64,000 nt of DNA from Wenjunlia tyrosinilytica (GCF_014646055.1 NZ_BMMS01000001.1:395892-459891), one strand, 5' to 3'; numbered from the stretch's first letter, positions 53,594 through 63,766 are shown. Made by a program: numbers and translations. Notes: generated by a model from the letters alone, not told the origin.

Positions 53594-55015
53594 TCACTCC
53601 TTGCCCAGCAGGAGCCGGGCCTCTCCGACGGTGATGACCGATCCGGTGACGAGCACACCGGCCCCCGCGAACTCGCCCTCCTCCTCGGCCAGCTCGACCG
53701 CCGCCGACAGGGCGTCGTCCAGCCGGGGCTCGACCTGCACCCGCTCCGCGCCGAAGACCTCGACGGCCAGCGCCGCCAGATCGTCGGCGGGCATGGCGCG
53801 CGGGGTCGAGTTCTGGGTGACGACGACCTCGGCGAGAACCGGCTCGAACGCCTCCAGGACGGCCTTGACGTCCTTGTCAGCGCTCGTCCCGACAACACCG
53901 ACCAGACGGGTGAAGCCGAACGCCTCCGACACACCTGCCGCCGACGCCGCCGCGCCCGCCGGATTGTGGGCGGCGTCGAGCACGACGGTGGGGCTGCGCC
54001 GCACGACCTCGAGCCGCCCCGGGGAGGTCGCCTCGGCGAAGGCCCGGCGGACGGTGCCGATGTCAAGCTGGTCGGTCTGGTTGGAGCCGACGCCGAAGAA
54101 CGCCTCGACGGCCGCCAGCGCCACCGCCGCGTTGTGCGCCTGGTGCGCTCCGTGCAGCGGGAGGAAAAGGTCCGGGTACTCGCCACCGAGCCCGCGCAGC
54201 GTCACCAGCTGGCCGCCGACGGCGACCTCGCGCTGCATCACACCGAACTCCATGCCCTCGCGGGCGACCGTGGCGTCCACGTCCACGGCGTACTTGAGCA
54301 GGACATGCGCGGCGTCGACCGGCTGCTGGGCGATGACGGCGGCCGAGTCCTTCTTGATGATCCCGGCCTTCTCCACCGCGATGTCGCCGGGCGTGCCGCC
54401 CAGCCGTTCGGTGTGGTCCAGCGAGATCGGCGCCACCACGGCCACGGCTGCGTCGATGACGTTCGTGGCGTCCCAGCCGCCGCCCATGCCCACCTCGACC
54501 ACGGCGACATCCACGGGGGCGTCCGCGAAGGCCGCGTAGCCCATCCCCGTCATCACCTCGAAGAAGGACATGGGATGCGGCTGCGAGGCGTCCACCATGG
54601 CCACGTAGGGGGCGATGTCGCGGTATGTGGCGATGAAGCGCTCCGGCGAGATCGACTCACCGTCCAGGCTGATGCGCTCGGTGATCGACTGCACGTGCGG
54701 GCTGGTGTAGCGGCCGGTGCGCAGGTCGAAGGCGCGCAGCAGGGACTCGACGATCCTCGCCGTGCTGGTCTTGCCGTTGGTGCCGGTGATGTGGATGCTC
54801 TGGTAGGCCCGCTGGGGCTCGCCCAGGATGTCCATGAGCGCCCGGATCCGGTCGAGCGACGGCTCCAGCCTCGTCTCCGGCCAGCGGGCGTTCAGCTCCG
54901 CCTCGACCTGGCGCAGCTCCGCGCGGATGTCCTGCTCTCCACCCTTGCCGGCGCTGCGCTGATCGGCGGAATTGTTGTCGGCTCGCTCATCGGCCCGCCG
55001 GGAACGTTCGCTCAC
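53594..55015 (-). CDS. folC: Bifunctional dihydrofolate/folylpolyglutamate synthase
   Basis: 473 residues from a GTG. Mur-ligase-type ATP loop ITGTNGKTSTARIVE (~75-89), RYTSPHVQSITERI, EVGMGGGWDATNV and the C-terminal VVLDAAHNPAGA. It adds glutamates to folates and may join dihydropteroate to glutamate. The first ~30 residues are charged and probably disordered. The TAGACT hexamer 6 nt upstream of GTG suggests a leaderless transcript separate from valS. Confidence 0.97.
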   Translation of the reverse strand: MSERSRRADERADNNSADQRSAGKGGEQDIRAELRQVEAELNARWPETRLEPSLDRIRALMDILGEPQRAYQSIHITGTNGKTSTARIVESLLRAFDLRTGRYTSPHVQSITERISLDGESISPERFIATYRDIAPYVAMVDASQPHPMSFFEVMTGMGYAAFADAPVDVAVVEVGMGGGWDATNVIDAAVAVVAPISLDHTERLGGTPGDIAVEKAGIIKKDSAAVIAQQPVDAAHVLLKYAVDVDATVAREGMEFGVMQREVAVGGQLVTLRGLGGEYPDLFLPLHGAHQAHNAAVALAAVEAFFGVGSNQTDQLDIGTVRRAFAEATSPGRLEVVRRSPTVVLDAAHNPAGAAASAAGVSEAFGFTRLVGVVGTSADKDVKAVLEAFEPVLAEVVVTQNSTPRAMPADDLAALAVEVFGAERVQVEPRLDDALSAAVELAEEEGEFAGAGVLVTGSVITVGEARLLLGKE

Positions 55016-55021
55016 GGGACA

Positions 55022-55027
55022 AGTCTA
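55022..55027 (-). promoter_or_regulatory. Candidate -10 of folC
   Basis: TAGACT on the minus strand, 6 nt before the GTG start; no Shine-Dalgarno follows, so initiation on a leaderless mRNA is likely. The valS start has the same hexamer and spacing. Confidence 0.5.
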
Positions 55028-55104
55028 CGGAGCCCCGCGGGCACGGACGCGCACGCCCCCGCGTCGAGCGCGCCGACGGCGGGGCTCCCCCGGCCGGGGA
55101 CGGC

Positions 55105-55130
55105 GGAGGGGGCGCCGAAGCGCCCCCTCC
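55105..55130 (-). terminator. Terminator after valS
   Basis: 11-bp perfect stem GGAGGGGGCGC / GCGCCCCCTCC with a CGAA loop, 24 nt after the valS stop. Confidence 0.8.
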
Positions 55131-55154
55131 CGAGCCCGTGAGGGCCGTTCGCGC

Positions 55155-57788
55155 TCAGCTGTCCGGCAGCGAGTCCAGCTGGGCCGTCAGCCGGACGATG
55201 TCCTGCTCCGCGGCGGCGAGGCGGGCGCGGATCTTCTCCACGACCGGCTCCGGGGCCTTGGCCAGGAACGCCTCGTTGCCCAGCTTGGCCGTGGTCTGGC
55301 TCTTCTCCTTCTCGGCCGCGGCCAGGTCCTTGGCCAGGCGCTTGCGCTCGGCCTCGACATCGATCGCGCCCGACAGGTCGAGGGAGACCGTCGCGCCGGC
55401 GACCGGCAGGCTCGCGGTGGCCTGGAAGCCCTCCTCGGCGGGCTGCAGGCGCAGCAGCTGGCGGATGGCGTCCTCGTGGGCGACCAGCGCGGTGCCCTCG
55501 AGCCCGAGGCGTGCCGGGACCTTCTGGCCGGGCTTGAGGCCCTGCTCGGCACGGAAGCGGCGGACCTCGGTGACGACCTGCTGGACGGTGGCGATCTCCT
55601 CGCGGGCCTGCTTGTCGCGGAAGCCGCTGTCGTCCGGCCACTCGGCGACGACGAGCGACTCGCTGCCCGTCAGAGCCGTCCACAGCGCCTCGGTGACGAA
55701 CGGGACCACCGGGTGCAGCAGGCGCAGTGTGACATCCAGGACCTCGCCGAGGACGCGGCGCGAGGCGTCGGCCTGCGGTCCGCCCTTGGCCAGGGTGGTC
55801 TTGGACAGCTCGACGTACCAGTCGAAGACCTCGTCCCACGCGAAGTGGAACAGCGCGTCGGAGAGCTTGGCGAACTGGAAGTCCTCGTAGAGCGCGTCCA
55901 CCTCGGCGACTGTCTCGTTGAGCCGGGAGAGGATCCACCGGTCGGCCGCGGTGAGCTCCCCGGCCTGCGGGACCGGGCCCTCGACGGTGGCGCCGTTCAT
56001 GAGCGCGAACCGCGTGGCGTTCCAGATCTTGTTGCAGAAGTTGCGCGAGGCCTGGACCCAGTCCTCACCGATGGGCACGTCGACACCGGGGTTGGCGCCC
56101 CGGGCGAGGGTGAACCGGACGGCGTCGGAGCCGTACTTGTCCATCCAGTCCAGGGGGTCGACCGCGTTGCCGAACGACTTCGACATCTTCTTGCCGAACT
56201 GGTCGCGGACCATGCCGTGCAGGGCGATGGTCCGGAACGGCGGGGTGCCGTCCATCGCGTAGAGGCCGAACATCATCATCCTGGCGACCCAGAAGAAGAG
56301 GATGTCGTAGCCGGTGACCAGGACGGACGTCGGGTAGAACTTCTCCAGGCCCGCGGTCTGCTCCGGCCAGCCGAGCGTGGAGAACGGCCACAGGCCGGAG
56401 GAGAACCAGGTGTCGAGGACGTCGGTGTCCTGGTGCCAGCCCTCGCCCGTCGGCGGCTCCTCGTCCGGTCCGACGCAGACGACCTCGCCGGCCGGGCCGT
56501 ACCAGACCGGGATGCGGTGGCCCCACCACAGCTGGCGCGAGATGCACCAGTCGTGGAGGTTGTCGACCCAGCCGAAGTAGCGGGACTCCATCTCCTTGGG
56601 GTGGATCCGGACCCGGCCGTCGCGGACGGCGTCGCCCGCGGCCTGGGCCAGCGGGCCGACCTTGACCCACCACTGCATGGAAAGCCGGGGCTCGATGGTC
56701 GTCTTGCAGCGCGAGCAGTGGCCGACCGAGTGCGTGTACGGGCGCTTCTCGGCGACGATCCTGCCCTCGGCGCGTAGCGCGGCGACGATGGCCGAGCGGG
56801 CCTCGAAGCGGTCCAGGCCCTGGAAGGGGCCATGGGCGGTGATGACACCGCGCTCGTCGAGGACGGCCAACGCCGGGAGGTCGTGGCGGCGGCCGATCTC
56901 GAAGTCGTTCGGGTCGTGGGCCGGGGTGACCTTGACCGCGCCGGTGCCGAACTCCGGGTCGACGTGCTCGTCCGCGACGACCGGGATACGGCGGCCGGTC
57001 AGCGGCAGCTCGATCTCGGTGCCGACCAGGTGCCGGTACCGGCCGTCGTCCGGGTGGACGGCGACGGCGGTGTCACCGAGCATCGTCTCCGCGCGGGTGG
57101 TGGCGACGACGATGCTCTCCTCACCCTCGCCGTAGCGGACGGAGACCAGTTCGCCCTCGTCGTCCTGGTACTCCACCTCGATGTCGGAGATGGCGGTCAG
57201 GCAGCGCGGGCACCAGTTGATGATGCGCTCGGCGCGGTAGATCAGCTCGTCGTCGTAGAGCTTCTTGAAGATGGTCTGGACGGCCTCGGACAGGCCCTCG
57301 TCCATGGTGAATCGCTCACGCGACCAGTCGACGCCGTCGCCGAGGCGGCGCATCTGGCCGAGGATCCGGCCCCCGGACTCCTCCTTCCACTGCCAGACGC
57401 GCTCGACGAAGGCATCCCTGCCGAGGTCGTGGCGGGACTTGCCCTCCTTGGCCAGCTCGCGCTCGACGACGTTCTGCGTGGCGATACCGGCGTGGTCCAT
57501 GCCGGGCTGCCACAGCGTCTCGTAGCCCTGCATCCGCTTGCGGCGGGTGAGGGAGTCGATGATCGTGTGCTCGAAGGCGTGACCGAGGTGGAGGCTGCCC
57601 GTGACGTTCGGCGGGGGGATGACGATGCAGAACGGCGGCTTGTCGCTCTTCTCGTCCGCCTCGAAGTAACCGGCCTCTACCCAGCGCTCGTACAGCGTCC
57701 CCTCTACCTCAGCAGGCGTGTACTGGGTGGACAGGTGCTCGGACGCGCTGGAGGCCCCGCCGTCGGGGCGCTGGTTAGTGTCGGTCAC
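55155..57788 (-). CDS. valS: Valyl-tRNA synthetase
   Basis: 877 residues from a GTG. HIGH motif HLGH at 67-70 ([19 protein letters not shown]), KMSKS near 532 ([14 protein letters not shown]), editing domain with [17 protein letters not shown], and the C-terminal coiled coil ([21 protein letters not shown]) typical of ValRS. It charges tRNA-Val and hydrolyses mischarged Thr-tRNA. No T-box or leader peptide was found upstream. The start lies 6 nt after TAGACT. Confidence 0.98.
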   Translation of the reverse strand: MTDTNQRPDGGASSASEHLSTQYTPAEVEGTLYERWVEAGYFEADEKSDKPPFCIVIPPPNVTGSLHLGHAFEHTIIDSLTRRKRMQGYETLWQPGMDHAGIATQNVVERELAKEGKSRHDLGRDAFVERVWQWKEESGGRILGQMRRLGDGVDWSRERFTMDEGLSEAVQTIFKKLYDDELIYRAERIINWCPRCLTAISDIEVEYQDDEGELVSVRYGEGEESIVVATTRAETMLGDTAVAVHPDDGRYRHLVGTEIELPLTGRRIPVVADEHVDPEFGTGAVKVTPAHDPNDFEIGRRHDLPALAVLDERGVITAHGPFQGLDRFEARSAIVAALRAEGRIVAEKRPYTHSVGHCSRCKTTIEPRLSMQWWVKVGPLAQAAGDAVRDGRVRIHPKEMESRYFGWVDNLHDWCISRQLWWGHRIPVWYGPAGEVVCVGPDEEPPTGEGWHQDTDVLDTWFSSGLWPFSTLGWPEQTAGLEKFYPTSVLVTGYDILFFWVARMMMFGLYAMDGTPPFRTIALHGMVRDQFGKKMSKSFGNAVDPLDWMDKYGSDAVRFTLARGANPGVDVPIGEDWVQASRNFCNKIWNATRFALMNGATVEGPVPQAGELTAADRWILSRLNETVAEVDALYEDFQFAKLSDALFHFAWDEVFDWYVELSKTTLAKGGPQADASRRVLGEVLDVTLRLLHPVVPFVTEALWTALTGSESLVVAEWPDDSGFRDKQAREEIATVQQVVTEVRRFRAEQGLKPGQKVPARLGLEGTALVAHEDAIRQLLRLQPAEEGFQATASLPVAGATVSLDLSGAIDVEAERKRLAKDLAAAEKEKSQTTAKLGNEAFLAKAPEPVVEKIRARLAAAEQDIVRLTAQLDSLPDS

Positions 57789-57794
57789 GGCGCC

Positions 57795-57800
57795 AGTCTA
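57795..57800 (-). promoter_or_regulatory. Candidate -10 of valS
   Basis: TAGACT, 6 nt upstream of the GTG; TCGTGA-like sequence lies about 18 bp further upstream and may be the -35. No ribosome binding site is visible. Confidence 0.5.
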
Positions 57801-57980
57801 CGGAAACCGGCCCCCTGCTCACGAACCGGTAATAGCGGCGGCCGCCGGGGCGCCGCGGGGGGCGTGCGTACGTCCGTGGCCGCGCCCGACCGGGTAGCGG
57901 CCGGTCCCTCTGTGTAGTCACGGGCTCCCGGGGGCACGCAGGGGCACCGGAAGCGCGCGGAAGGCGAGCACGCTCAAATC

Positions 57981-58043
57981 AGAGAACGCTGAACGCAGAG
58001 AACGCAGAAATCAGCGAACGCAGAGAACGCTGAAGTCGGAGAA
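57981..58043. repeat. 16-bp imperfect tandem repeat between clpX and valS
   Basis: AGAGAACGCTGAACGC, AGAGAACGCAGAAATC, a shortened AGCGAACGC, AGAGAACGCTGAAGTC and a final GGAGAACGG. The run is visibly less GC-rich than its surroundings. Together with the terminator at 58046-58075 it accounts for most of the 331-nt gap. Confidence 0.8.
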
Positions 58044-58045
58044 CG

Positions 58046-58075
58046 GGGCCCGCACCGGTGGTCCGGTACGGGCCC
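58046..58075 (-). terminator. Terminator after clpX
   Basis: GGGCCCG-C-ACCGG / CCGGT-A-CGGGCCC stem (one mismatch) with a 4-nt loop, 44 nt past the clpX stop. Confidence 0.75.
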
Positions 58076-58119
58076 TGCCGCGGTCGTGTGCGGCCCTGCC
58101 GCAGCGAACTCCCGGCCGC

Positions 58120-59406
58120 TCAGGCGCTCTTCTCGTGCCGCTCGCCCTTGTTGATGCTGCGGGGCTCGCGCGGGACCAGGGTGGGATTGACGTTGGAGAG
58201 GACGACGTCCTCGGTGACGACGACGCGGGCCACGTCCTTGCGGGAGGGCACCTCGTACATCACCGACATCAGCACCTCCTCCATGATCGCGCGAAGACCT
58301 CGGGCGCCGGTGCCGCGCAGGATCGCCTGGTCGGCGATGGCCTCCAGCGCCGTGCGGTCGAACTCGAGCTGCACTCCGTCGAGTTCGAAGAGGCGCTGGT
58401 ACTGCTTCACCAGCGCGTTGCGAGGCTCGACGAGGATCTGGAGGAGCGCCTCGCGGTCGAGGTTGTGCACGCTCGTGATGACCGGAAGACGGCCGATGAA
58501 CTCCGGGATCATCCCGAACTTCACCAGGTCCTCCGGCATGACCTCGGAGAACATGTCGGCGGCGTCGATCTCGTGCTTCGACAGGATCGTGGCGCCGAAG
58601 CCGATGCCCTTCTTGCCCGCGCGCGCCTCGATGATCTTCTCCAGACCGGCGAAGGCACCGCCCACGATGAACAGCACGTTCGTCGTGTCGATCTGGATGA
58701 ACTCCTGGTGCGGGTGCTTGCGACCGCCCTGCGGGGGAACGGAGGCGGTCGTGCCCTCGAGGATCTTCAGCAGCGCCTGCTGCACGCCCTCGCCGGAGAC
58801 GTCACGCGTGATCGACGGGTTCTCGCTCTTGCGGGCGACCTTGTCGATCTCGTCGATGTAGATGATGCCCGTCTCGGCCTTCTTGACGTCGTAGTCGGCC
58901 GCCTGGATGAGCTTGAGCAGGATGTTCTCGACGTCCTCGCCGACGTACCCGGCCTCGGTGAGGGCGGTGGCGTCCGCGATGGCGAACGGGACGTTGAGCA
59001 TCCGGGCCAGGGTCTGGGCCAGCAGCGTCTTGCCGGAGCCGGTGGGGCCGAGCAGGAGGATGTTGGACTTGGCGAGCTCGATGCCGTCGTCGCGGTTGCC
59101 GGCGTTCTCGCCCGCCTGGACCCGCTTGTAGTGGTTGTACACCGCTACGGACAGGGCCTTCTTCGCGGACTCCTGCCCCACCACGTAGCCCTCGAGGAAC
59201 TCGTAGATCTCCCGGGGCTTGGGCAGGTCCTCCCAGCGCACCTCGGAGGTCTCGGCGAGCTCCTCCTCGATGATCTCGTTGCACAGGTCGATGCACTCGT
59301 CGCAGATGTACACCCCAGGACCTGCAATGAGCTTCTTGACTTGCTTCTGGCTCTTACCGCAGAACGAGCACTTGAGCAGATCGCCGCCATCACCGATGCG
59401 TGCCAC
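58120..59406 (-). CDS. clpX: ATP-dependent Clp protease ATP-binding subunit ClpX
   Basis: GTG at 59406 with AAGGAG 9 nt upstream (428 residues); the frame to 59766 is not coding. Zinc-binding domain with Cys 13, 16, 35 and 38. Walker A GPTGSGKT at 120-127, Walker [10 protein letters not shown] at 181-189, sensor and pore regions ISGEG-like [12 protein letters not shown] and [10 protein letters not shown]. The IGF loop for ClpP docking is [10 protein letters not shown]. It unfolds substrates for ClpP. It follows clpP2 with a 145-nt gap. Confidence 0.98.
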   Translation of the reverse strand: MARIGDGGDLLKCSFCGKSQKQVKKLIAGPGVYICDECIDLCNEIIEEELAETSEVRWEDLPKPREIYEFLEGYVVGQESAKKALSVAVYNHYKRVQAGENAGNRDDGIELAKSNILLLGPTGSGKTLLAQTLARMLNVPFAIADATALTEAGYVGEDVENILLKLIQAADYDVKKAETGIIYIDEIDKVARKSENPSITRDVSGEGVQQALLKILEGTTASVPPQGGRKHPHQEFIQIDTTNVLFIVGGAFAGLEKIIEARAGKKGIGFGATILSKHEIDAADMFSEVMPEDLVKFGMIPEFIGRLPVITSVHNLDREALLQILVEPRNALVKQYQRLFELDGVQLEFDRTALEAIADQAILRGTGARGLRAIMEEVLMSVMYEVPSRKDVARVVVTEDVVLSNVNPTLVPREPRSINKGERHEKSA

Positions 59407-59551
59407 GGGGTGCTTCTCCTTCGCGTCGGTCCCTGGTTTCCGCGAGACCTGGTGCTTGATATCCGACCGTACCCTGACTGGCCCGGTGAATGGCCCCCCT
59501 TGGGCCGACTTCCTCTGTGCCGGCTCCATCGGCCCAAGGGTGACGCATGTG

Positions 59552-60211
59552 TCAGGCGACCGTGGAGCTGCTCTTGCGGGTGGAGACGATCTGGTCCACC
59601 AGACCGTACTCCAGGGCCTCCTCGGCGGTGAGGATCTTGTCGCGCTCGATGTCCTCGCGCACCACCGCGATGTCCTTGTTCGAATGCTTGGCCAGCATCT
59701 CCTCGAGCTGCTCGCGCATCCGCAGGATCTCCTTGGCCTGGATCTCCAGGTCGGACACCTGCGCACGCCCGGTCTCGCTGTAGGGCTGGTGAATCAGGAT
59801 ACGGGCGTTGGGCAGTGCCATCCGCTTGCCGGGGGTACCGGCGGCGAGAAGCACCGCCGCGGCGGACGCCGCCTGGCCCATGCACACGGTCTGGATGTCC
59901 GGCTTCACGAACTGCATCGTGTCGTAGATCGCGGTGAGCGCGGTGAACGAGCCGCCGGGGCTGTTGATGTAGATCGAGATGTCGCGGTCGGGGTCCATGG
60001 ACTCCAGGCAGAGCAGCTGGGCCATGACGTCGTTCGCGGAGGCGTCGTCGATCTGCACGCCGAGGAAGATCACGCGCTCTTCGAAGAGCTTCGCGTACGG
60101 GTCGTACTCGCGGATGCCCTGCGAGGTGCGCTCGACGAAGCGCGGGACGACGTAGCGGCCCTCGGGGCGCATGCCCTCGTACAGGGAGCTCGGCTGGTTC
60201 GGGTTGATCAT
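59552..60211 (-). CDS. clpP2: Clp protease proteolytic subunit 2
   Basis: 219 residues. Catalytic Ser116 ([11 protein letters not shown]) and His141 (LIHQPY), with the Asp in DIERDKIL. The N-terminus is longer than ClpP1 ([25 protein letters not shown]-type extension, mostly propeptide). Actinobacterial ClpP1 and ClpP2 form a mixed barrel. It is 69 nt downstream of clpP1 and upstream of clpX. Confidence 0.97.
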   Translation of the reverse strand: MINPNQPSSLYEGMRPEGRYVVPRFVERTSQGIREYDPYAKLFEERVIFLGVQIDDASANDVMAQLLCLESMDPDRDISIYINSPGGSFTALTAIYDTMQFVKPDIQTVCMGQAASAAAVLLAAGTPGKRMALPNARILIHQPYSETGRAQVSDLEIQAKEILRMREQLEEMLAKHSNKDIAVVREDIERDKILTAEEALEYGLVDQIVSTRKSSSTVA

Positions 60212-60280
60212 CGGTGGTTCACCGTCCTGATGGTGAGCGGGCTGGGAGCGGGTGGGTTGGGATGCGGGAGCCTTGCCGGC

Positions 60281-60901
60281 TCACGCACCTGTGCCGCCCC
60301 CGCCGGGAACGCCTGCGGCGGAGTGCATGACCTCGTCGATCAGGCCGTAGGACCTGGCCTCCTCCGCCGAGAACCACCGGTCGCGGTCGGAGTCGCGGGT
60401 GATCTGCTCGACGGACTGCCCGCTGTGCTGGGCGATGAGCTCGGCCATGCGGTTCTTGGTGTGCAGAAGCTGCTCCGCCTGGATGCGGATGTCGCTCGCC
60501 GAGCCGCCCAGACCGGCCGACGGCTGGTGCATCAGGATGCGGGCGTTGGGGAGCGCGAAGCGCTTGCCCTTGGCTCCCGCGGTCAGCAGGAACTGGCCCA
60601 TGGAGGCCGCCAGGCCCATTCCGATCGTCACCACGTCGTTCTTGATGTACTGCATGGTGTCGTAGACGGCCATGCCGGCGGTCACGGAGCCGCCCGGGGA
60701 ATTGATGTAAAGGAAGATGTCCTTGTCCGGGTCCGCGGCCAGGAGAAGCATCTGGGCGGTGATCCGGTTGGCGATGTCGTCGTCGACCGGCTGGCCGAGG
60801 AAGATGATGCGCTCGTTGAGCAGTCGGTTGTAGACCTGGTCGCCAAGCCCGCCGATGTTCGGCTCAGTGCTGGCAGTGGGCATCGGGCGCGGAGTCGTCA
60901 A
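60281..60901 (-). CDS. clpP1: Clp protease proteolytic subunit 1
   Basis: 206 residues if started at TTG 60901 (AGGTGG 5 nt upstream), or 200 from the ATG at 60883; both are plausible. Catalytic Ser100 (GMGLAASMG), His125 (ILMHQPSAG) and Asp in DSDRDRWFS. The first gene of the clpP1-clpP2 pair; a ClgR operator match lies ~155 nt upstream (61056-61069). The C-terminus is Gly-rich. Confidence 0.96.
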   Translation of the reverse strand: MTTPRPMPTASTEPNIGGLGDQVYNRLLNERIIFLGQPVDDDIANRITAQMLLLAADPDKDIFLYINSPGGSVTAGMAVYDTMQYIKNDVVTIGMGLAASMGQFLLTAGAKGKRFALPNARILMHQPSAGLGGSASDIRIQAEQLLHTKNRMAELIAQHSGQSVEQITRDSDRDRWFSAEEARSYGLIDEVMHSAAGVPGGGGTGA

Positions 60902-61055
60902 CTAATCCACCTGCTCGATCTCGGACGGCGGCAGGCCGTCTCAGCGTCTTTATCGAAGGGCCTCGAAGGGCGCGTAGTGCGCGCATGGACTTCGATGCCC
61001 TCGTACAAAGGACCCTAACGCGCGGGTCCTGCACTGCCATCCCCCACGCTGAACT
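60902..61055. other. clpP1 leader/promoter region
   Basis: The 315-nt gap between tig and clpP1 holds the tig hairpin, the ClgR box, and this 154-nt stretch. GTACAAAGGACCCTA near 60994-61018 suggests promoter elements on the minus strand (TAGGGT as a candidate -10), unproven. Confidence 0.4.
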
Positions 61056-61069
61056 GTTCGCTGTGAGCG
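61056..61069 (+). promoter_or_regulatory. ClgR operator match upstream of clpP1
   Basis: GTTCGCTGTGAGCG fits the published Streptomyces ClgR consensus GTTCGC-5N-GCG exactly. ClgR activates clpP1-clpP2, clpC and lon in Streptomyces, and a site here is expected. It lies 155 nt upstream of the clpP1 start. Confidence 0.8.
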
Positions 61070-61083
61070 CAGGGTCCCCGGAC

Positions 61084-61157
61084 AGCGCGGCGGGCCCGGA
61101 CAGGGCACCTCCCGCCCATCGGGGGGGGTGGGAGGGTCCGTCCGGGCCCGCCGCGCT
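61084..61157 (-). terminator. Very long hairpin after tig
   Basis: 18-bp perfect inverted repeat AGCGCGGCGGGCCCGGAC (61084-61101) and its complement (61140-61157), 38-nt loop with an inner CTCCC/GGGAG stem. It starts 59 nt after tig and separates it from clpP1. Confidence 0.8.
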
Positions 61158-61216
61158 CAGGCTCCTGCGGTTCGGCGTCCGTACATGGGGCTACCGGCCG
61201 CTCGAGGACCGCTGGA

Positions 61217-62665
61217 TCAGGCCTCGTCCGCCTTGCCCTCGGCGTCCTCGGCCTTGTCCTGGACCGTCTCGCCGGCCTTCTCCTCGGCGGCGGGCCCGGT
61301 GCCCTCGGAGTCGGCCCGCACGGTCTCGCCGGTCTCGCCGGTCTCGTCCTCGTCGTCCTCGTCGAGGTCGATCTCGACACCGTTGGTGTCGACGACCTTG
61401 GCGGACTCGACAACGGTGGCCAGCGCCTTACCGCGGGCGACCTCGCCCACCAGCATCGGGACCTGGCCGCCCTCGACGACCGCCTGCGCGAACTGGTCGG
61501 GGCTCATCCCGGAGCCGGCGGCGCGGCGCATGAGGTGCTCGGTGAGCTCCTCCTGGTTGACCGAGAGCTGCTCCTTGGCCACGAGCTCGTCGAGGACGAA
61601 CTGGGTCTTGATGCCCTTCTTCGCCTGCTCCTCGACCTCGGCGTCGAACTCCTCGCGGCTCTTCTCCTGGATCTTCAGGTAGCCGTCGAGGTCCAGACCC
61701 ATCTGGCCGAGCTGGTGGTGCTCCAGGTTGTGCTTGCGGGTGTTGATCTCGTCCTCGAGGAGCTTCTCGGGGAGCGGGACGTCCACCAGCTCCAGGAGGG
61801 CCTCGAGGACCTTCTCCTGGGCTTGCGTGGCCTGGTCGTACTTCTTCGTCCGCTCGAGGCGCTTGCGGCTGTCGGCGCGCAGCTCCTCGATGGTGTCGAA
61901 CTCACTCGCGAGCTGGGCGAAGTCGTCGTCGAGCTCGGGCAGCTCCTTGGCCTGGACTGCGGTGATGTCGACCTTGACCTCGGCGGTCTTGCCGGCGGCG
62001 GAGCCGCCCTTGAGCTCGGAGGAGAAGGTGGCGGAGCCGCCGGCCTCCAGGCCGGTGACGGCCTCGTCGATGCCGTCGAGCAGCTGGCCGCTGCCGATGG
62101 TGTAGGTGACGCCCTTGGCGACACCGTCCTCGAGGACCTCGCCGTCGACCTGGGCCTCGAGGTCCAGCACGACGACGTCACCGTCGGCGGCGGCGCGCTC
62201 GACGGTGTTGACGGAGGCGAAGCGCTCACGCAGCTGGTCGATGCTCTCGTCGACGTCCGCGTCGGTGACCTCGACGGGGTCGACGGTGACCTCGATGCCG
62301 TCATAGGCCGGCAGCTCGATGGCCGGGCGGACGTCCACCTCGGCGGTGAACTTCAGCTGCTCGCCGTCGTTGAACTCGGTGATGTCGATGTCGGGCTGGC
62401 CGAGGACGTTGATCTCACCCTCGTTGACCGCGTCCGTGTAGAACTTCGGCAGGGCCTCGTTCACGGCCTCTTCGAGGACCGCGCCACGGCCGAACCGCTG
62501 GTCGATGATCCGGGCGGGGATCTTGCCCCTGCGGAAGCCCGGCACCGAAACCTGCTGGTTGATCTTCTTGTACGCCGCGTCGAGGCTGGGCTTGAGCTCC
62601 TCGAAGGGCACCTCGACAGTGAGCCGAACCCGGGTCGGGTTCAGGGTCTCCACGGCGCTCTTCAC
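61217..62665 (-). CDS. tig: Trigger factor
   Basis: GTG at 62665 with AAGGAG 8 nt upstream (482 residues); a longer frame to 62935 is not coding. Ribosome-binding domain with the GFRxGKxP motif ([15 protein letters not shown], ~41-55), the PPIase domain around 150-240 ([15 protein letters not shown]), and the C-terminal helical arms ([25 protein letters not shown]). The last ~60 residues are an acidic tail ([13 protein letters not shown]) common in actinobacteria. It binds nascent chains at the exit tunnel. The clp genes follow downstream, the usual order. Confidence 0.97.
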   Translation of the reverse strand: MKSAVETLNPTRVRLTVEVPFEELKPSLDAAYKKINQQVSVPGFRRGKIPARIIDQRFGRGAVLEEAVNEALPKFYTDAVNEGEINVLGQPDIDITEFNDGEQLKFTAEVDVRPAIELPAYDGIEVTVDPVEVTDADVDESIDQLRERFASVNTVERAAADGDVVVLDLEAQVDGEVLEDGVAKGVTYTIGSGQLLDGIDEAVTGLEAGGSATFSSELKGGSAAGKTAEVKVDITAVQAKELPELDDDFAQLASEFDTIEELRADSRKRLERTKKYDQATQAQEKVLEALLELVDVPLPEKLLEDEINTRKHNLEHHQLGQMGLDLDGYLKIQEKSREEFDAEVEEQAKKGIKTQFVLDELVAKEQLSVNQEELTEHLMRRAAGSGMSPDQFAQAVVEGGQVPMLVGEVARGKALATVVESAKVVDTNGVEIDLDEDDEDETGETGETVRADSEGTGPAAEEKAGETVQDKAEDAEGKADEA

Positions 62666-63031
62666 GGTTGGGTCTCCTTGGGGCTGACATTGGGGGTCTA
62701 GATGGACGGGTGAGGTCACCCGTTGAACGCGCCAACAGCCGGTACGGACGTCCGCTGCGATGGAGCAGCCGTGTACCGGTCGCCGACGAGACTCATGGCC
62801 GGGCTTGCGTCCGAGCTCGCGTCCGAAGCTTGCGTCCGAAGCCCTGCGTCGCCCCGCATATACAGGCGCGTCTTGCATAGTACCGGTACGGCGGTGAGGG
62901 GTGGCGCCCGCTGTCACATCGGCCGCACTGGTCACGTGGGCACCGGGGCCCCGGACGGCCGTACCGCTTCCCTACCTATTGAAGAGGGCGTGAAGAAGCC
63001 CCGCCACTGGAGGGCGGGGCCGGCGCTCGAC
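62666..63031. other. Gap between tig and tRNA-Pro
   Basis: 366 nt without a supported gene. It should hold the tig promoter; TACTAT at 62877-62882 (minus strand) is a possible -10. A three-copy 12-13-bp repeat, GCTTGCGTCCGAA-type, lies at 62803-62840. Confidence 0.5.
62803..62840. repeat. 12-13-bp direct repeat, three copies
   Basis: GCTTGCGTCCGA (62803), GCTCGCGTCCGAA (62815), GCTTGCGTCCGAA (62828), in the tig upstream region. Confidence 0.8.
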
Positions 63032-63108
63032 TGGTCGGGGTGGCCGGATTTGAACCGACGACCTTCCGCTCCCAAAGCGGACGCGCTACCAACCTGCGCC
63101 ACACCCCG
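63032..63108 (-). tRNA. tRNA-Pro(TGG)
   Basis: 77 nt on the minus strand including CCA: acceptor CGGGGTG/CACCCCG, anticodon stem TCCGC/GCGGA with loop TTTGGGA (anticodon TGG), T-arm GTCGGTTCAAATCCGGC, discriminator A, encoded CCA at 63032-63034. Confidence 0.96.
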
Positions 63109-63240
63109 TCGGGACGACACGTAGCGTACATGCCGCAGGGGGCGCTGGTCCGCCGATATCGAAGGCTGTCCGACGTGTCCCGTCGCGCCGGGAAAGGCGT
63201 GTGCCAAGGACCCGGAAGATGTGCAACAATCTTGGCCGTT

Positions 63241-63314
63241 GCGGGCGTAGCTCAATGGTAGAGCCCCAGTCTTCCAAACTGGCTACGCGGGTTCGATTCC
63301 CGTCGCCCGCTCCA
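63241..63314 (+). tRNA. tRNA-Gly(TCC)
   Basis: 74 nt including CCA: acceptor GCGGGCG/CGCCCGC, D-arm AGCTCAATGGTAGAGC, anticodon stem CCAGT/ACTGG with loop CTTCCAA (anticodon TCC), T-arm GCGGGTTCGATTCCCGT, discriminator T, CCA encoded. Confidence 0.97.
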
Positions 63315-63403
63315 TGGGACAGGCCCGGCGCCGCGGATCCTCGCGGGCCGGGCCTGTCGGCGTTCCCGGGTCGCCGTTGCGGGTCGCCCCTCCGAGGGCC
63401 GGG

Positions 63404-63598
63404 TCAGAAGTTTATGTCCGCGATCGTCTTGGCGAGCGAGTCCAGGAAATTCTGGATCTCGTCCGCGGCCCCCGTCGAGGCCAGGAAGAAGCCGAAGAGA
63501 ACGGCGACGACCGCCGGTCCCGCCTTCAGGGATCCCCCGCGCATGAGGACCACCAGGACGATGGCTAGCAGGAGCACCACGGAGACGGAGATGGCCAC
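63404..63598 (-). CDS. Small two-span membrane protein
   Basis: About 64 residues if begun at GTG 63598 (AGGA 10 nt upstream); a GTG at 63607 is an alternative. Two hydrophobic stretches (SVSVVLLLAIVLVVLMRGG and AGPAVVAVLFGFFLAS), then the soluble end ADEIQNFLDSLAKTIADINF. Similar small proteins occur in many streptomycetes and in some phage/ICE-like contexts. No function known. Confidence 0.6.
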   Translation of the reverse strand: MAISVSVVLLLAIVLVVLMRGGSLKAGPAVVAVLFGFFLASTGAADEIQNFLDSLAKTIADINF

Positions 63599-63766
63599 AC
63601 GGATCACTTCCTCGATGGATACGTCTCGCCCGTTTCGGGGTCGTTGACGTCGCCGACCGGATGATCGCCGACATCGGGCCCCGTGCACATCGTGCCATCC
63701 CGACGCACCGGGGTGGACCCACCGTCCGCACAATCGACACGCACGGCAGCGGCGCGGGGGACTTGG

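Noticed and set aside
57789-58119. T-box riboswitch upstream of valS
   Set aside because: No T-box consensus (TGGNACCGCG-type) or specifier stem was seen; the space holds repeats and the clpX terminator.
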